Positions 43,165 through 52,363 of a stretch of DNA of 64,000 nt are shown in pieces. Positions within the stretch are counted from its first letter, which is position 1; each line of letters opens with the position of its first letter. The notes under the pieces are model-generated. The model worked only from the letters and a program-made list of their open reading frames with translations, was not told the DNA's origin and did no database searches. The position numbers and the translations under genes were made by a program. Source of the DNA: Ga0077555 sp046154645 (GTDB lineage: Bacteria; Pseudomonadota; Alphaproteobacteria; Rhizobiales; Hyphomicrobiaceae); assembly GCA_046154645.1 (NCBI GenBank), contig JBJXDZ010000029.1, positions 1 to 64,000 of the forward strand, read 5' to 3'.

Positions 43165-43409
43165 GCCACAGTTGTGCCCCGGCGGTCGGCGATAAGCTGC
43201 TGCCGGGGTGCGCAATCACGATGAAGGCACCAAGTAGTGGCCGCCTTGAATGCGGTTTCGGTCATACTGCCTTGAACGTCAGGTTTGTTTTGGTCTCGAG
43301 CAGCCCTCTGGTTTTTATATTGACGAACCGGTGTCGAGCGTCGCCATCGGGCACCAGCTACAATCCAGCCGCGCCCAATGGACCGTGCCTCTCAAGCACA
43401 GTCTCTAGC

Positions 43410-43709
43410 TCAACCATTCGGCAGGCGATCGAGCCAGTATCCGGGCCGACGCTTTAGGCGAGCGATCGCGTAGATGACGATTTCATCACCTTCGATGCGC
43501 TGGATCAGCTGATAGGGATAGCGCTTGAGAAGAAGTCGCCGCGTCGCTTCGGTCACGACAGAACCTGCACCCGGAAAAGCAAGGAGAAGGCTTCGCGCAT
43601 TGGCAATGTCCTCAATGAACCCCGCTGCTGCCGCTGGGGACTTGCCAGCCAGATATGCGGCGCCTTCAACGAGCTCGGCTTCGGCCGTGTCAATCAGCCG
43701 AACTTTCAC
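43410..43709 (-). CDS. RelE/ParE-family toxin
   Basis: A 99-residue protein with the type II toxin fold: VKVRLIDTAEAELVEGAAYL (strand-helix), helix AGFIEDIANARSLLLAFPGAG, then RRLLLKRYPYQLIQRIEGDEIVIYAIARLKRRPGYW. These features match ParE/RelE plasmid-stabilisation toxins. Start is GTG (43707-43709), overlapping the antitoxin TGA by GTGA. Toxins of this group inhibit gyrase or cut mRNA on ribosomes; which applies is unknown. Confidence 0.85.
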   Translation of the reverse strand: MKVRLIDTAEAELVEGAAYLAGKSPAAAAGFIEDIANARSLLLAFPGAGSVVTEATRRLLLKRYPYQLIQRIEGDEIVIYAIARLKRRPGYWLDRLPNG

Positions 43710-44017
43710 GATCCGGCGATCCTGCGGCGCGCTTTCTGGAGCACGTCATCGAGGTCGATCGTCTTCGACACGCCGCGCTCGCGGGTAGCGATGCGGTGCT
43801 CATCGACTTCCATCCAGGCCGCTTCGATCTCTGCCGGTGCGCCGTCGCTCAACTCGGCAAAAAAGTTCGTCTCCAACTGGTCGAAGAGTTGGCGGCGCTC
43901 GTCCTTGGAGAGCTTTCTGGTCTCGTCGATAATGGCTTTAACGCGCTGATTTATGGGTTTATTGGTAGCACATGCGTTGCCTCGGCGAAACCGGCCCCGA
44001 AGCCCCACGGGCTCCAT
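43706..44017 (-). CDS. Addiction-module antitoxin
   Basis: The 103-residue product carries the small helical addiction-module signature at its core (QRVKAIIDETRKLSKDERRQLFDQLE), then AEIEAAWMEVDEHRIATRERG, seen in antitoxins paired with ParE/RelE-type toxins. The first about 20 residues (MEPVGLRGRFRRGNAC) are untypical because the ATG lies in the opgH stop (ATGA at 44014-44017). The real start may be a weak internal codon. It neutralises and co-represses with the downstream toxin by family analogy. Confidence 0.78.
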   Translation of the reverse strand: MEPVGLRGRFRRGNACATNKPINQRVKAIIDETRKLSKDERRQLFDQLETNFFAELSDGAPAEIEAAWMEVDEHRIATRERGVSKTIDLDDVLQKARRRIAGS

Positions 44018-45846
44018 CAATCCTTCAGCACCGCCTTCACCTCAGCTGGCGGATCGAAGTCTTCGGGGATGCCGGCGAGGCCGAGGCGCTGGAACAGCCG
44101 CCCGAGTGCCGGTGAGGCCGTAACAACAGCAAACGGGATCGCCACCAGATAGCCGGCGGTCAGCGGCAGGCTCCACCAGAACACGGCCGGCGCGATCACC
44201 AGCAGCAAACCGCACACCACGACGCCGAACAGCGTCTGCGGCCAGAGGTTCTCGGCTGCCGTGCGCCAGGAGATGCCGTAGGCGTCGCGCGATTGCCCAC
44301 CCCAGACCACGGACTTGCCGAACGCCAGACCGATCATGAAGATGGTCGTGCGAATGGTCGACACGGCGCCCTGCAGGAACGAGAACACCAGCTCGATGGC
44401 TGCCGAGGCTACGAATCGCACCGGGCCGCCGTAGCGCGCCATGCCGCCGTTGGTCATGACCGCATCGATGAGGCCGGCAATCTTCGGCATCAGGTACATG
44501 GTGAAGAACGTGATGTAGAGCGCGATGGCGAGAGCGACGGGATAGTTGGCGACGCCTTGCGCCTGCCACGCCACGATCGGCAGCGCCGCGATCATGAACG
44601 TCCAGGCGGGAATGCCGATGAACATCAGGATCGCCCAAACCAGCTGGAAGCGGCTCATCGGCAACAGGCCCGGCGTGTTGAGCAGCTTCACGTACTGCAT
44701 GTTGCCCTGGCACCAGCGCACATCGCGCTTGGCGAAGTCCAGCATGGTCGGCGGGTTCTCTTCCCACGAACCTTCCTCGACGGGGAGCACGCGCACCTCG
44801 TAGCCGGCGCGGCGCATGAAGGTCGCCTCGACCTGATCGTGCGAGAGGACGTGGCCACCAAGCGGCGGCTTGCCCGGCAGGATCGGCAGCTCACACTGCT
44901 CGACAAACGGCTTGATGCGAACCAGCGCGTTGTGGCCCCAGAAAGGCCCGCAATCGCCGACCCACCAGGCCTGGCCCATGGTGTAGGAGCGCATGCCGTG
45001 GCGCATGCCGAACTGGAAGATGCGCGCGAAAGCCGACGACGACGGCATGCCGACGACCAGCGACTGCAGGATGCCAAGCTTGGGATGCGCCTGCATCATT
45101 CGCACGAGGCGTACGATCGTGGTGCCGCTCATGAGGCTGTCGGCATCGAGGGGGAGCATCAACTCATATTGGCTGCCCCAACGATCGCAGAACTCGCGCA
45201 CGTTGCCGGCCTTGAAGCCGGTGTTGTCGGTGCGGCGGCGATAGGTGATGCGGTCGCCGTCCTTGTCGGAGGCTTTCCAGTCGGCGACGCCCTTTTCCTC
45301 GGCGGCGGCGACGGCGGCATCATTGGTGTCGGAGAGGATGAAATAGCTGAAGGCGGCGCCCTGGCCGGTGGCATCGACGCTGGCTTTCACGGTCTGCAAA
45401 CGCAGAATGGCGCGTGCCGGGTCCTCGTTGCGCACCGTCATGAAGATGGCGGTCTTGGTAGTGATCGGCGTCGGCAGGTCGCCGGCTGCTGCGAAGGGCG
45501 CCACCTCGGCCATCGGGTCCTTGTGAAAATGCAGGAGCCAAAGTCCGACCAGCGAATTCCAGAAGCCGAGCACGGTCCAGGGCGTACCGGCGGCGAAGCA
45601 GGCGAAGAGGACGACGTCGAGCAGCGTCCACCCACCGCTGCCCAGAATGCGGGCGGCAACCCACATCATGACCAGCCACGTCACCACGTTGAGGCCCAGC
45701 ATCAGCCTGCGGCGGCGGGCAAGCTCCGCGTTTGCCTGCAGGCTGGTCGGTACGCTAAGGCTCGCGTCATTGCGCGCTCTGGTGCTGGTCATGTTTGCCG
45801 GTTGGATGCTGGAGTAGGGGCGTGCAATATCGGCGCGATCGGTCAT
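44017..45846 (-). CDS. opgH: Glucans biosynthesis glucosyltransferase H
   Basis: Inner-membrane GT2 glucosyltransferase that makes the linear beta-1,2 backbone of osmoregulated periplasmic glucans; 609 residues from ATG 45844-45846. Two N-terminal helices (LGLNVVTWLVMMWVAARIL; WTLLDVVLFACFAAGTPWTVLGF) precede the catalytic loop with LPLDADSLMSG, GDCGPFWGHNALVRI, and the acceptor-site motif KRDVRWCQGN. Several C-terminal helices follow. OpgG (MdoG), normally encoded just upstream, is not present; a dehydrogenase starts divergently there. The stop overlaps the antitoxin ATG. Confidence 0.9.
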   Translation of the reverse strand: MTDRADIARPYSSIQPANMTSTRARNDASLSVPTSLQANAELARRRRLMLGLNVVTWLVMMWVAARILGSGGWTLLDVVLFACFAAGTPWTVLGFWNSLVGLWLLHFHKDPMAEVAPFAAAGDLPTPITTKTAIFMTVRNEDPARAILRLQTVKASVDATGQGAAFSYFILSDTNDAAVAAAEEKGVADWKASDKDGDRITYRRRTDNTGFKAGNVREFCDRWGSQYELMLPLDADSLMSGTTIVRLVRMMQAHPKLGILQSLVVGMPSSSAFARIFQFGMRHGMRSYTMGQAWWVGDCGPFWGHNALVRIKPFVEQCELPILPGKPPLGGHVLSHDQVEATFMRRAGYEVRVLPVEEGSWEENPPTMLDFAKRDVRWCQGNMQYVKLLNTPGLLPMSRFQLVWAILMFIGIPAWTFMIAALPIVAWQAQGVANYPVALAIALYITFFTMYLMPKIAGLIDAVMTNGGMARYGGPVRFVASAAIELVFSFLQGAVSTIRTTIFMIGLAFGKSVVWGGQSRDAYGISWRTAAENLWPQTLFGVVVCGLLLVIAPAVFWWSLPLTAGYLVAIPFAVVTASPALGRLFQRLGLAGIPEDFDPPAEVKAVLKD

Positions 45847-45929
45847 GCGGTGCAACACTCGTCTGATTGTTCGGGAAACTGCGGCGGGCGTACAGCGCGC
45901 GTACTCATCACAGGCTGAGTGAACGACCT

Positions 45930-46958
45930 ATGAATGATCAAAAACCGACCCCGCCGCGCCGTTCTGCCGGCATGAAGCGGGTGGCGCGCGCGGTCTGGTA
46001 CACGGCGCCGGGCAAGGTCGAGCTGCGCAGCCAGCCTTTGGCGGTGCCGCGACCCGGCGAAGCGCTCGTGAAAACGTTGTTCACTGGCATCAGCCGCGGC
46101 ACCGAGCGCCTAGTGCATTCCGGGGCCGTCGGCGAGAGCGAGTGGGGCCGTATGCAGGCGCCCATGCAGGAGGGACAGTTCCCCTTCCCGGTCAAGTACG
46201 GCTATTGCGCCGTGGGACAGGTTGAAGCGGGGCCGGAAGCCTGGCGCGGCAAAACGGTGTTCTGCCTGCATCCGCACCAGGATTGGATCATCACCACGCC
46301 GGACCGGCTGACCATGGTGCCCGCCCACATCCCGCCGCGCCGGGCGACCTTGGCAGCCAACATGGAGACAGCGCTCAACGCGCTCTGGGATTCGGGCGCC
46401 GGACCCGCCGACCGCATCGTGGTGGTGGGTGCCGGTGTTGTCGGCCTGCTGATTGCCTATCTGGCGGCCCGGCTGCCCGGGGCCGATGTCACCGTACTGG
46501 ATGTCGCCCCCGAGCGCCGCGCCATAGTCGAAAGCTTTGGCGCCAAGTTCGCAGCTGGGGGTCAGACCCATGGGTCCGACCCCATCGCACCCGCCGATGT
46601 CGTGTTCCACACCAGCGTCACCGCAGCCGGCCTCAACGCGGCCATCGCCTGCGCCGGGTTCGAGGCCCGGATCGTCGAGCTCTCCTGGTACGGCGACAAG
46701 GATGTTCCCGCTAAACTCGGCGGAGCGTTTCATAGCCAGCGCTTGCAGTTGATCTCTTCGCAGGTCGGCCACGTCTCGGCCAGCCGGCGCGCGCGCTGGG
46801 ACTATGGACGTCGCATGGCGGCGGCGCTGAAGCTGCTCGATGATCCGCGCCTCGATCAACTGGTTGCTGAGGCGATCAGCTTCGATGATGCGGCCAGCGC
46901 CCTGCCCAAGCTGCTGGCGCCCGGTGCGACGGGACTGGCGCCGGTGATCAGATATTGA
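45930..46958 (+). CDS. Medium-chain dehydrogenase/reductase, zinc-lacking type
   Basis: A 342-residue MDR-superfamily protein. The Rossmann nucleotide motif is VVVGAGVVGLLIAYLAARLPGADVTVLD (about 167-195). The usual catalytic zinc ligands are not evident: the first Cys position in TLFTGISRGTERL is replaced by Gly-Ile-Ser, so a quinone-reductase-like or dehydratase-type redox role is more likely. The C-terminal part has SRRARWDYGRRM. Substrate unknown. It overlaps by the stop/start area with the VOC gene, and the two are probably co-transcribed. Confidence 0.8.
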   Translation: MNDQKPTPPRRSAGMKRVARAVWYTAPGKVELRSQPLAVPRPGEALVKTLFTGISRGTERLVHSGAVGESEWGRMQAPMQEGQFPFPVKYGYCAVGQVEAGPEAWRGKTVFCLHPHQDWIITTPDRLTMVPAHIPPRRATLAANMETALNALWDSGAGPADRIVVVGAGVVGLLIAYLAARLPGADVTVLDVAPERRAIVESFGAKFAAGGQTHGSDPIAPADVVFHTSVTAAGLNAAIACAGFEARIVELSWYGDKDVPAKLGGAFHSQRLQLISSQVGHVSASRRARWDYGRRMAAALKLLDDPRLDQLVAEAISFDDAASALPKLLAPGATGLAPVIRY

Positions 46959-46966
46959 GGCCTGAC

Positions 46967-47407
46967 GTGACCACTCGCCCCCGCCTCGTGCCGGAACTCG
47001 CCGTTGACGACGTGATCCAGAGTTTGACGTTCTGGGTTGATCTTGTCGGCTTTGCGGTCAAGTACGCGCGGCCCGAGCAGGGCTTTGCCTATCTGACGCT
47101 CGATGGCGCCGACATCATGCTCGATCAGCGCGACCGTGGCGATCCGGCGCGCCGCGGCATCTGGGATACGGGACCGTTGCAGCGCCCGTATGGCCGTGGC
47201 GTCAATTTCGAGTTGCAGATCGACAATCTCGCGGAGATGCTGGCGCGCATCGAGACGCAGGGATGGCCGATCTTCTTTGGGCCCGAGGAGCGCTGGTATC
47301 GCGCCGGTGCCATCGAGATCGGCGTCCTGCAAGTGCTGCTGCAGGATCCCGACGGTTATCTCCTGCGGTTGCAGCAGAGGCTTGGCGAGCGGCCGGTCAC
47401 GGCTTGA
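46967..47407 (+). CDS. VOC (glyoxalase/bleomycin-resistance) family protein
   Basis: A 146-residue protein with paired beta-alpha-beta-beta-beta modules: LAVDDVIQSLTFWVDLVGFAVKY and FELQIDNLAEMLARIETQGWPIFF, then GVLQVLLQDPDGYLLRLQQ. DGYLLRL is the typical metal-ligand end strand. I chose GTG 46967 because GAGG lies 6 bases upstream; a TTG at 46955 inside the previous stop is less likely. It could bind a small metabolite or drug. Its end overlaps the convergent SnoaL-like gene by 11 bp. Confidence 0.82.
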   Translation: MTTRPRLVPELAVDDVIQSLTFWVDLVGFAVKYARPEQGFAYLTLDGADIMLDQRDRGDPARRGIWDTGPLQRPYGRGVNFELQIDNLAEMLARIETQGWPIFFGPEERWYRAGAIEIGVLQVLLQDPDGYLLRLQQRLGERPVTA

Positions 47408-47888
47408 TCTCGCCGGCCCGCGTCGCCTGGGAGGCCACCAGCACCCAGCTCTTCTCGTTGCGCGTAAACACCTGCAGCCACTTCACGGCATAGGTTTTGC
47501 CGTCGGCCAGCGACTTGATCGGGCTGGTGCCGGTGACGACCGCGACCCAATCGTTGGGGGCGCGTACGACCAAATCCGTCACCTCGGCGGTCTCGATCAC
47601 CGGTTCGCCGGCCAAGGCCGAGACGATGCGCGCATCGCGGTTGTCGGTATTGCCTGTGGTGTGCGTGTGCGTGAACGAAGGGGCGTACATGTCCCGCAGC
47701 CGCTTAGCGTCCTTGGCGGCGATCGCGTCAGCCAGCGCCTTGCGGAACGCCTGGATCTCCTCGCCGAGCGCCCGTTCGCCGGCCTCGTTGATGATGGCCG
47801 GCGGGTGCGCGCGCAGTGCCTCTGGCGCCGCCAAGCCCGCAACGAGCATGAAGCCGGCCAGCACTGCACTCAAAGTTCGCGGCCGCAT
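47397..47888 (-). CDS. Secreted SnoaL/NTF2-like (DUF4440) protein
   Basis: The 163-residue product starts MRPRTLSAVLAGFMLVAGLAA, a Sec signal peptide cleaved near ALRA-HPP. The mature part has the NTF2-like cone: EIQAFRKALADAIAAKDAKRLRDMYAPSFTHTHTTG, then RNEKSWVLVASQATR. Such proteins bind small ligands or act as isomerase/hydrolase; none can be chosen here. AAGGAG precedes the ATG at 47886-47888. Confidence 0.78.
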   Translation of the reverse strand: MRPRTLSAVLAGFMLVAGLAAPEALRAHPPAIINEAGERALGEEIQAFRKALADAIAAKDAKRLRDMYAPSFTHTHTTGNTDNRDARIVSALAGEPVIETAEVTDLVVRAPNDWVAVVTGTSPIKSLADGKTYAVKWLQVFTRNEKSWVLVASQATRAGEIKP

Positions 47889-48202
47889 GGCGTGCTCCTT
47901 GGTCTGGCTGCGATCAGGGGCCGGCAGCGTGTCGCAGGTGCCAACCATCGATAGCGCAGGACGCGCTTTGCTGTCGAGCCGTGGCTGCCTGACAGGCCCC
48001 CGACAGTCCAGCATCACCATGCCCCCGGCTGGTGGCAATGCCCCCGATCCGCGAATCGCAGTTAACGACCGATTAACCGGCAGCCCTTAGTTTTGCTGAA
48101 ACTTTCGCGAAACTTTCGCCCGGCGGCGGCGACAATTTCAAGAAAGCTGGACTAGCGCTCGTTGACGAGCATTCTAAGTATCTGAGTGGGGCGGAGCGTT
48201 CA
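47889..48202. promoter_or_regulatory. Divergent control region with repeats upstream of RTX protein 5
   Basis: The 314-bp gap lies between divergently transcribed genes. It has a perfect tandem 11-bp repeat GAAACTTTCGC at 48098-48108 and 48109-48119, which contains the palindrome TTTCGCGAAA (48103-48112). An inverted repeat GCTCGT-TG-ACGAGC is at 48157-48170. These lie 33-105 bp upstream of the RTX ATG and look like regulator-binding sites. Confidence 0.5.
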
Positions 48203-49489
48203 ATGGCGACGATAAACGGGACTAATCTCAACGACATAATTACCATTACATCGTCCAACGGTTCGGGCGATACGATCAATGCCTTCGATGGTGATGACCT
48301 GGTCAGCGCCGGTCGCGGCAGCGACGTCATCAATGCCGGCGATGGTCATGACACGGTCTACGGCAACAAGGGCAATGACCAGATCAATGGCGGTTCAGGC
48401 AACGATCTGCTCGACGGCGGCGAGGGCAATGACCGCCTCGATGGCGGCGACGGGGTGGACACGCTCAATGGCGGCCATGGTGTCGATACGCTGATCGGCG
48501 GCGCCGGTAACGACACGCTCAACGGCGGCGAAGGCAATGACCTGCTCGATGGCGGCGCCGACAACGACACCTTGAACGGCGGCATCGGCAACGACGACCT
48601 CTTCGGTGGCATCGGCGACGACCGTCTCGACGGCGGTGACGGCAACGACGTGCTGCGCGGTGGCGACGGCGTCGACGTTCTGTTCGGCGGCCTCGGCAAC
48701 GACAAGATGAACGGCGACGCCGGCAACGACACCATGAACGGCGGCGAAGGTGATGACCGCCTCGACGGCAGCGCCGGCGACGATGTTCTCAACGGCGATC
48801 TCGGCAACGATTTCCTGTCCGGCGGCGACGGTGCGGACAAGCTCGACGGCGGCTTTGGCAACGACTCGCTTGATGGCGGCGCCGGTAATGACAAGCTCTA
48901 CGGCGGCTCCGGCTTCGACACGCTGACCGGCGGCGATGGCGACGACAGTCTCGACGGCCAGGCCAGCAGCGACACGCTGTACGGCGGCAACGGCAACGAT
49001 TTCCTCAATGGCGGCGACGGCGTTGACGTGCTCTACGGCGGCAATGGCAACGACGGCTTCTTCGGCGGCGGTGGCGGCGATCGCATTTACGCCGAGGATG
49101 GCAACGACCGCGTCTACGGCGACGGCGGCAACGACATCATCGCCGGTGGTCGCGGCAGTGACGTCATGTCGGGCGGCCACATTCGCTATAACCTGTTCAC
49201 GGCCGGCGACGACACCTACAACTGGACGCGCGGCGATGTCGTGAACGCCGACGGCAGCTCGGCCGGCGTCGACACCATCACCGACTTCAGCGCTGGCGAT
49301 CGCCTCGACTTCTCTGGTCTGCTCTCCGGCCGCACGGCCATGGACCCGGATCTGCTGATCCGCGTCACGGACTCGACCAATGGCACGATGGTGGCCGTGG
49401 ACATGGGCGCAGGCTTCGTCGACGTGGTCCTGCTGCAGGACGTGCACGTTACCGATCTCGATGCCTTGTTGCCGCAGATCGCGATCTAA
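48203..49489 (+). CDS. RTX calcium-binding protein 5 (short, repeat-rich)
   Basis: A 428-residue protein made mostly of RTX nonapeptides. After about 35 residues (MATINGTNLNDIITITSSNG) there are roughly 30 repeats of GGxGxDxLxG type up to residue 325 (DDRLDGGDGNDVLRGGDG and so on). It ends in a short globular region (VDTITDFSAGDRLDFSGLLSG ... VVLLQDVHVTDLDALLPQIAI), the M10_C-like end that serves as the type I secretion signal. It lacks the 38-residue repeat module of the four RTX proteins at 24460-36312. Function is unknown. The SD GGAG precedes the ATG. Confidence 0.85.
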   Translation: MATINGTNLNDIITITSSNGSGDTINAFDGDDLVSAGRGSDVINAGDGHDTVYGNKGNDQINGGSGNDLLDGGEGNDRLDGGDGVDTLNGGHGVDTLIGGAGNDTLNGGEGNDLLDGGADNDTLNGGIGNDDLFGGIGDDRLDGGDGNDVLRGGDGVDVLFGGLGNDKMNGDAGNDTMNGGEGDDRLDGSAGDDVLNGDLGNDFLSGGDGADKLDGGFGNDSLDGGAGNDKLYGGSGFDTLTGGDGDDSLDGQASSDTLYGGNGNDFLNGGDGVDVLYGGNGNDGFFGGGGGDRIYAEDGNDRVYGDGGNDIIAGGRGSDVMSGGHIRYNLFTAGDDTYNWTRGDVVNADGSSAGVDTITDFSAGDRLDFSGLLSGRTAMDPDLLIRVTDSTNGTMVAVDMGAGFVDVVLLQDVHVTDLDALLPQIAI

Positions 49490-49541
49490 GGCGTCGCAGT
49501 GACTGCTAGATGCCGGGGCTCGCGAGCACGGGGCAATGGCC

Positions 49542-50960
49542 TCAGCCCGCGGGCCCTGTCGCGTTGGCGCACAAATCCATGAGTGTGATCATTGATGGTG
49601 CCTCGCCGGTGGCCAGGGCTTGCGCTGCCGCCGCGATCCGCTCGCCGGCCGCCGCGCCAACTGAATCTTGCAAGGCGCCGCGCCATTTGGCGGTGAGGCG
49701 ATCGGCGCTGACCGGGCGGCCCCAGATGCCGGGCGGCCCATCGCAGGTCGCCGTGACACGACGGCCCCCTGTGAGCACGACCTCCGTGTCGATCTGCAAT
49801 CGATCGAAGCGGCCTTCACGCGTCGCATCAGGCTGCAGCTTGATGCGCTCCAGCATGGCCACCATGTCGGGCGCGAACCGGCGCTGATCCTTGAAGCTTG
49901 CCACCGTTACGGCGCCATCGAGCAAGGCTGCCGCCGTCGTGTACTGGAACGAGAACTTGCCGGCGAGGCCCGTGGCCGGTGCCGGGCGATCGATGTAGGG
50001 CATGACTGGTGTCGCCAGCGTCACGGATTGAATCTCGGCGGGCGACAGGCCGAGCTTGCTGATCTGCTCGCGCGCAGTGAGCGCCGCCGTGATGGCGAAG
50101 TGGGTGCCGTACTGGCTCGGGAACAGCTTCCAGGCCGGCCCTGGTGCCACCACGTTGAGCGGCACACCGCTTGCCGTCAGATGGGCGGGCTCGAACGTGG
50201 CGCCATAGAGCGCCTGCCCATAACCGCGCGGATCGCCGATAGCGTCGGCATCGCCTGTGAAGCCATGCGCCGCCATTAACGCGCTCTCGAGACCGGCGGC
50301 TGCCGCCTCGCCGCAATGCAGCGCCTTGGTCATGCTGCCGATGTTGGCCTGAATGCCGGCGGCGCGGGAGGCGGCAATGGCCAGCGCATGCGTGAGGCCC
50401 GCAACGTCAAGTCCCAACAGCAGCCCGCACGCCGTTGCCGCTCCGAAGGCGCCGACGGCGCCCGGAGGATGGAACTTGAGCTGTCCCGGATCGAGCTGGC
50501 CTGAAGCCCGCCGCATGCGCGCCTGCGCCTCGACGCCGATGGCCAAAGCCGACAGCAACCGCTCGCCCGTAATCGCGAACGCGGGACGGTTGGCGAATGG
50601 TCCAGCCTTGCGCGCGGCTGCTTCCGCCAAGGCGAGGATTGCCGGCAGCGTCGTCGACAGCGAATGGTTGGCCGGATTCCACATCGGCTCCCAGTCGAGG
50701 ACGTGCATGGCGCCGCCATTGGCACGTGCCGCTTCGGCCGGAGACGTACGCGGACCGCCGCCGATCATCGATGAGGCAGGTGCAGCGCCGTTTGCTGTCG
50801 CCATCGCCCGCAGGATCGTAGGGCCCGGCTCGGATGCACCCGCCACCGCCACTGCGATGCCGTCTTGTACGAGACGGTGGGCCGCTTCTCGCGCGTCAGC
50901 GGCGACGCCACGGTGAAACAAGCCGTGCAGCGCTTCGGCGTAGGCGCGCGTCAGGCTCAT
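49542..50960 (-). CDS. MmgE/PrpD family protein 1
   Basis: A 472-residue, mostly helical protein of the MmgE/PrpD (2-methylcitrate dehydratase/immune-responsive decarboxylase) superfamily. Family features are DWEPMWNPANHSLSTTLPA (around residue 89-107), KFHPPGAVGAFGAATACGLLLGLD, and WKLFPSQYGTHFAITAAL with the family's K-x-x-P pattern. Its ATG overlaps the stop of the second MmgE/PrpD gene by 4 bp. The actual substrate (2-methylcitrate, aconitate analogue or other) cannot be read from sequence. It is last in the prpF operon. Confidence 0.85.
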   Translation of the reverse strand: MSLTRAYAEALHGLFHRGVAADAREAAHRLVQDGIAVAVAGASEPGPTILRAMATANGAAPASSMIGGGPRTSPAEAARANGGAMHVLDWEPMWNPANHSLSTTLPAILALAEAAARKAGPFANRPAFAITGERLLSALAIGVEAQARMRRASGQLDPGQLKFHPPGAVGAFGAATACGLLLGLDVAGLTHALAIAASRAAGIQANIGSMTKALHCGEAAAAGLESALMAAHGFTGDADAIGDPRGYGQALYGATFEPAHLTASGVPLNVVAPGPAWKLFPSQYGTHFAITAALTAREQISKLGLSPAEIQSVTLATPVMPYIDRPAPATGLAGKFSFQYTTAAALLDGAVTVASFKDQRRFAPDMVAMLERIKLQPDATREGRFDRLQIDTEVVLTGGRRVTATCDGPPGIWGRPVSADRLTAKWRGALQDSVGAAAGERIAAAAQALATGEAPSMITLMDLCANATGPAG

Positions 50961-52363
50961 GTTGCGCGTGCCATCAGCTTGACCAATCCACCGGCGGTCG
51001 CCTTGTCCATGCCCTGGATGGCGGCAGCCAGCTTGTCTGCGTTCGCATTGCCGACGACGGGCGGTGCCAGCACATGGTATTTCGCCAGCAGCGACCGGTC
51101 GCGATCCGGATTGCTCGGGTGCCCCGAGGGATCGAGCCGCTCATTGCGCTCGAATGTGTTGCTGCCCGCTGCCTTCTCGATCTCGACCCAGGCGGCATAA
51201 CGGCCGGGATAGAGCTTGTCCTGCTCGGGATCGTGGCTGACCTCGATGGCCTTGGCGAGCTTGGTGACGGCGGGGTCGGCAATGCGCTCCGGCGTGAACT
51301 GGGCCGGCAGCGCCGCGCCGTCGAGCAGCGCGATGGCCGTGCAATAGCGGATGCTCATCTGCGCATTGAGCTCGCTGCCCTGCTCGTAAGGGTAGCCGCA
51401 TTGCACGTTGACCACTTCGGCGACGCCGACGCGCACGCGCTGGCCGGGTTTCCACTGCGGGCGCAAAGTCACGGCGCAATCGATGTAGGAATGCAGGCTG
51501 CCGCAGCAGGAGTAAGGCTTGAACGTGCTGTCGGCGCCGTGCCACTTCTGGCCGAGGCCGTCGATCAGCGGACCCGTCTTCGATTTCGACGAGTAGGCCC
51601 ACAGGAAGCCACCGTCCTCGGCCTCGTAGATTTGCGTCGGGCCCGAAAGACCAAGCTCGGCCAGCTCGGCGGCCATGATGCCGGCCTGGGCGGCGCGGCC
51701 AGGATGCAGCCGCTTCGACATCGTGCCGTCAGCATTGAAGGCAAACAGGCCACCCGACTGCGTGCCGGCGAGGCCCAGTGCCCAGGCCGTGCGCTCAGCA
51801 TCGAGCCCCATGATGACGGCAGCGGCCGCCGCGGCGCCAAACGTGCCGCAGATGGCGGTGAGATGCCAGCCGCGCAGGCGGCCCTCGGACGGGTCGAGCG
51901 CCAACGAGGTGCGGATCATCACCTCATATCCAGCGGCAATGGCCGTCTCGAGCCGCTTGCCGTCGACGCCACGGGCTTCCGCCATGGCCATGGCCGCCGG
52001 GATGACCACGGCGCCCGGATGCAGCTTGGCATTGTGGAAGTCATCGAGCTCGAACGCATGCGCTGCCGTGCCATTGATCAAGGCTGCATCGGAGGGGCGA
52101 AAGCGGGCGGCCTTCTCGCCCCACTGAGTCGCCAGACCCTTGCCGCCCGTTGGCAGCGCACCGCGCTCGACCCAGGCCGCCACCGACTTGGTCCAGGGTT
52201 GATCGAGTCCGGCCATCGTTGCGCCGAACGTGTCGGTGACAAGCAGGCGCAGCGCATGGCGCGCTTGCTGCGGAATATGCTCGTGCCGGAGGCCCGCAAC
52301 CCACTCGGCGACGATGCGCGTTACAGGCGCCGGCTTTACCTTCTTCACGGACGTTGCAGTCAT
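50957..52363 (-). CDS. MmgE/PrpD family protein 2
   Basis: The 468-residue protein starts MTATSVKKVKPAPVTRIVAEWVA. Family motifs are ALINGTAAHAFELDDFHNAKLHPGAVVIPAAMA (around 85-117), GWHLTAICGTFGAAAAAAVIMGLD, and FKPYSCCGSLHSYIDCA, with the conserved K-P-Y/F-x-x-C/G loop. It has a better fit to the canonical fold than the neighbouring paralogue. It overlaps both neighbours by ATGA, which implies tight coupling and perhaps hetero-complex formation. Confidence 0.87.
   Translation of the reverse strand: MTATSVKKVKPAPVTRIVAEWVAGLRHEHIPQQARHALRLLVTDTFGATMAGLDQPWTKSVAAWVERGALPTGGKGLATQWGEKAARFRPSDAALINGTAAHAFELDDFHNAKLHPGAVVIPAAMAMAEARGVDGKRLETAIAAGYEVMIRTSLALDPSEGRLRGWHLTAICGTFGAAAAAAVIMGLDAERTAWALGLAGTQSGGLFAFNADGTMSKRLHPGRAAQAGIMAAELAELGLSGPTQIYEAEDGGFLWAYSSKSKTGPLIDGLGQKWHGADSTFKPYSCCGSLHSYIDCAVTLRPQWKPGQRVRVGVAEVVNVQCGYPYEQGSELNAQMSIRYCTAIALLDGAALPAQFTPERIADPAVTKLAKAIEVSHDPEQDKLYPGRYAAWVEIEKAAGSNTFERNERLDPSGHPSNPDRDRSLLAKYHVLAPPVVGNANADKLAAAIQGMDKATAGGLVKLMARAT

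Noticed and set aside
48358..49447. Minus-strand frames opposite RTX gene 5, with regular Ser/Pro or Val/Ala repeats
   Set aside because: They mirror the codon periodicity of the RTX repeats and are not independent genes.
49518..49527. GCTCGCGAGC palindrome between converging RTX gene 5 and MmgE/PrpD 1
   Set aside because: Only 10 bp, no loop and no T-run; too common in GC-rich DNA to call a terminator.
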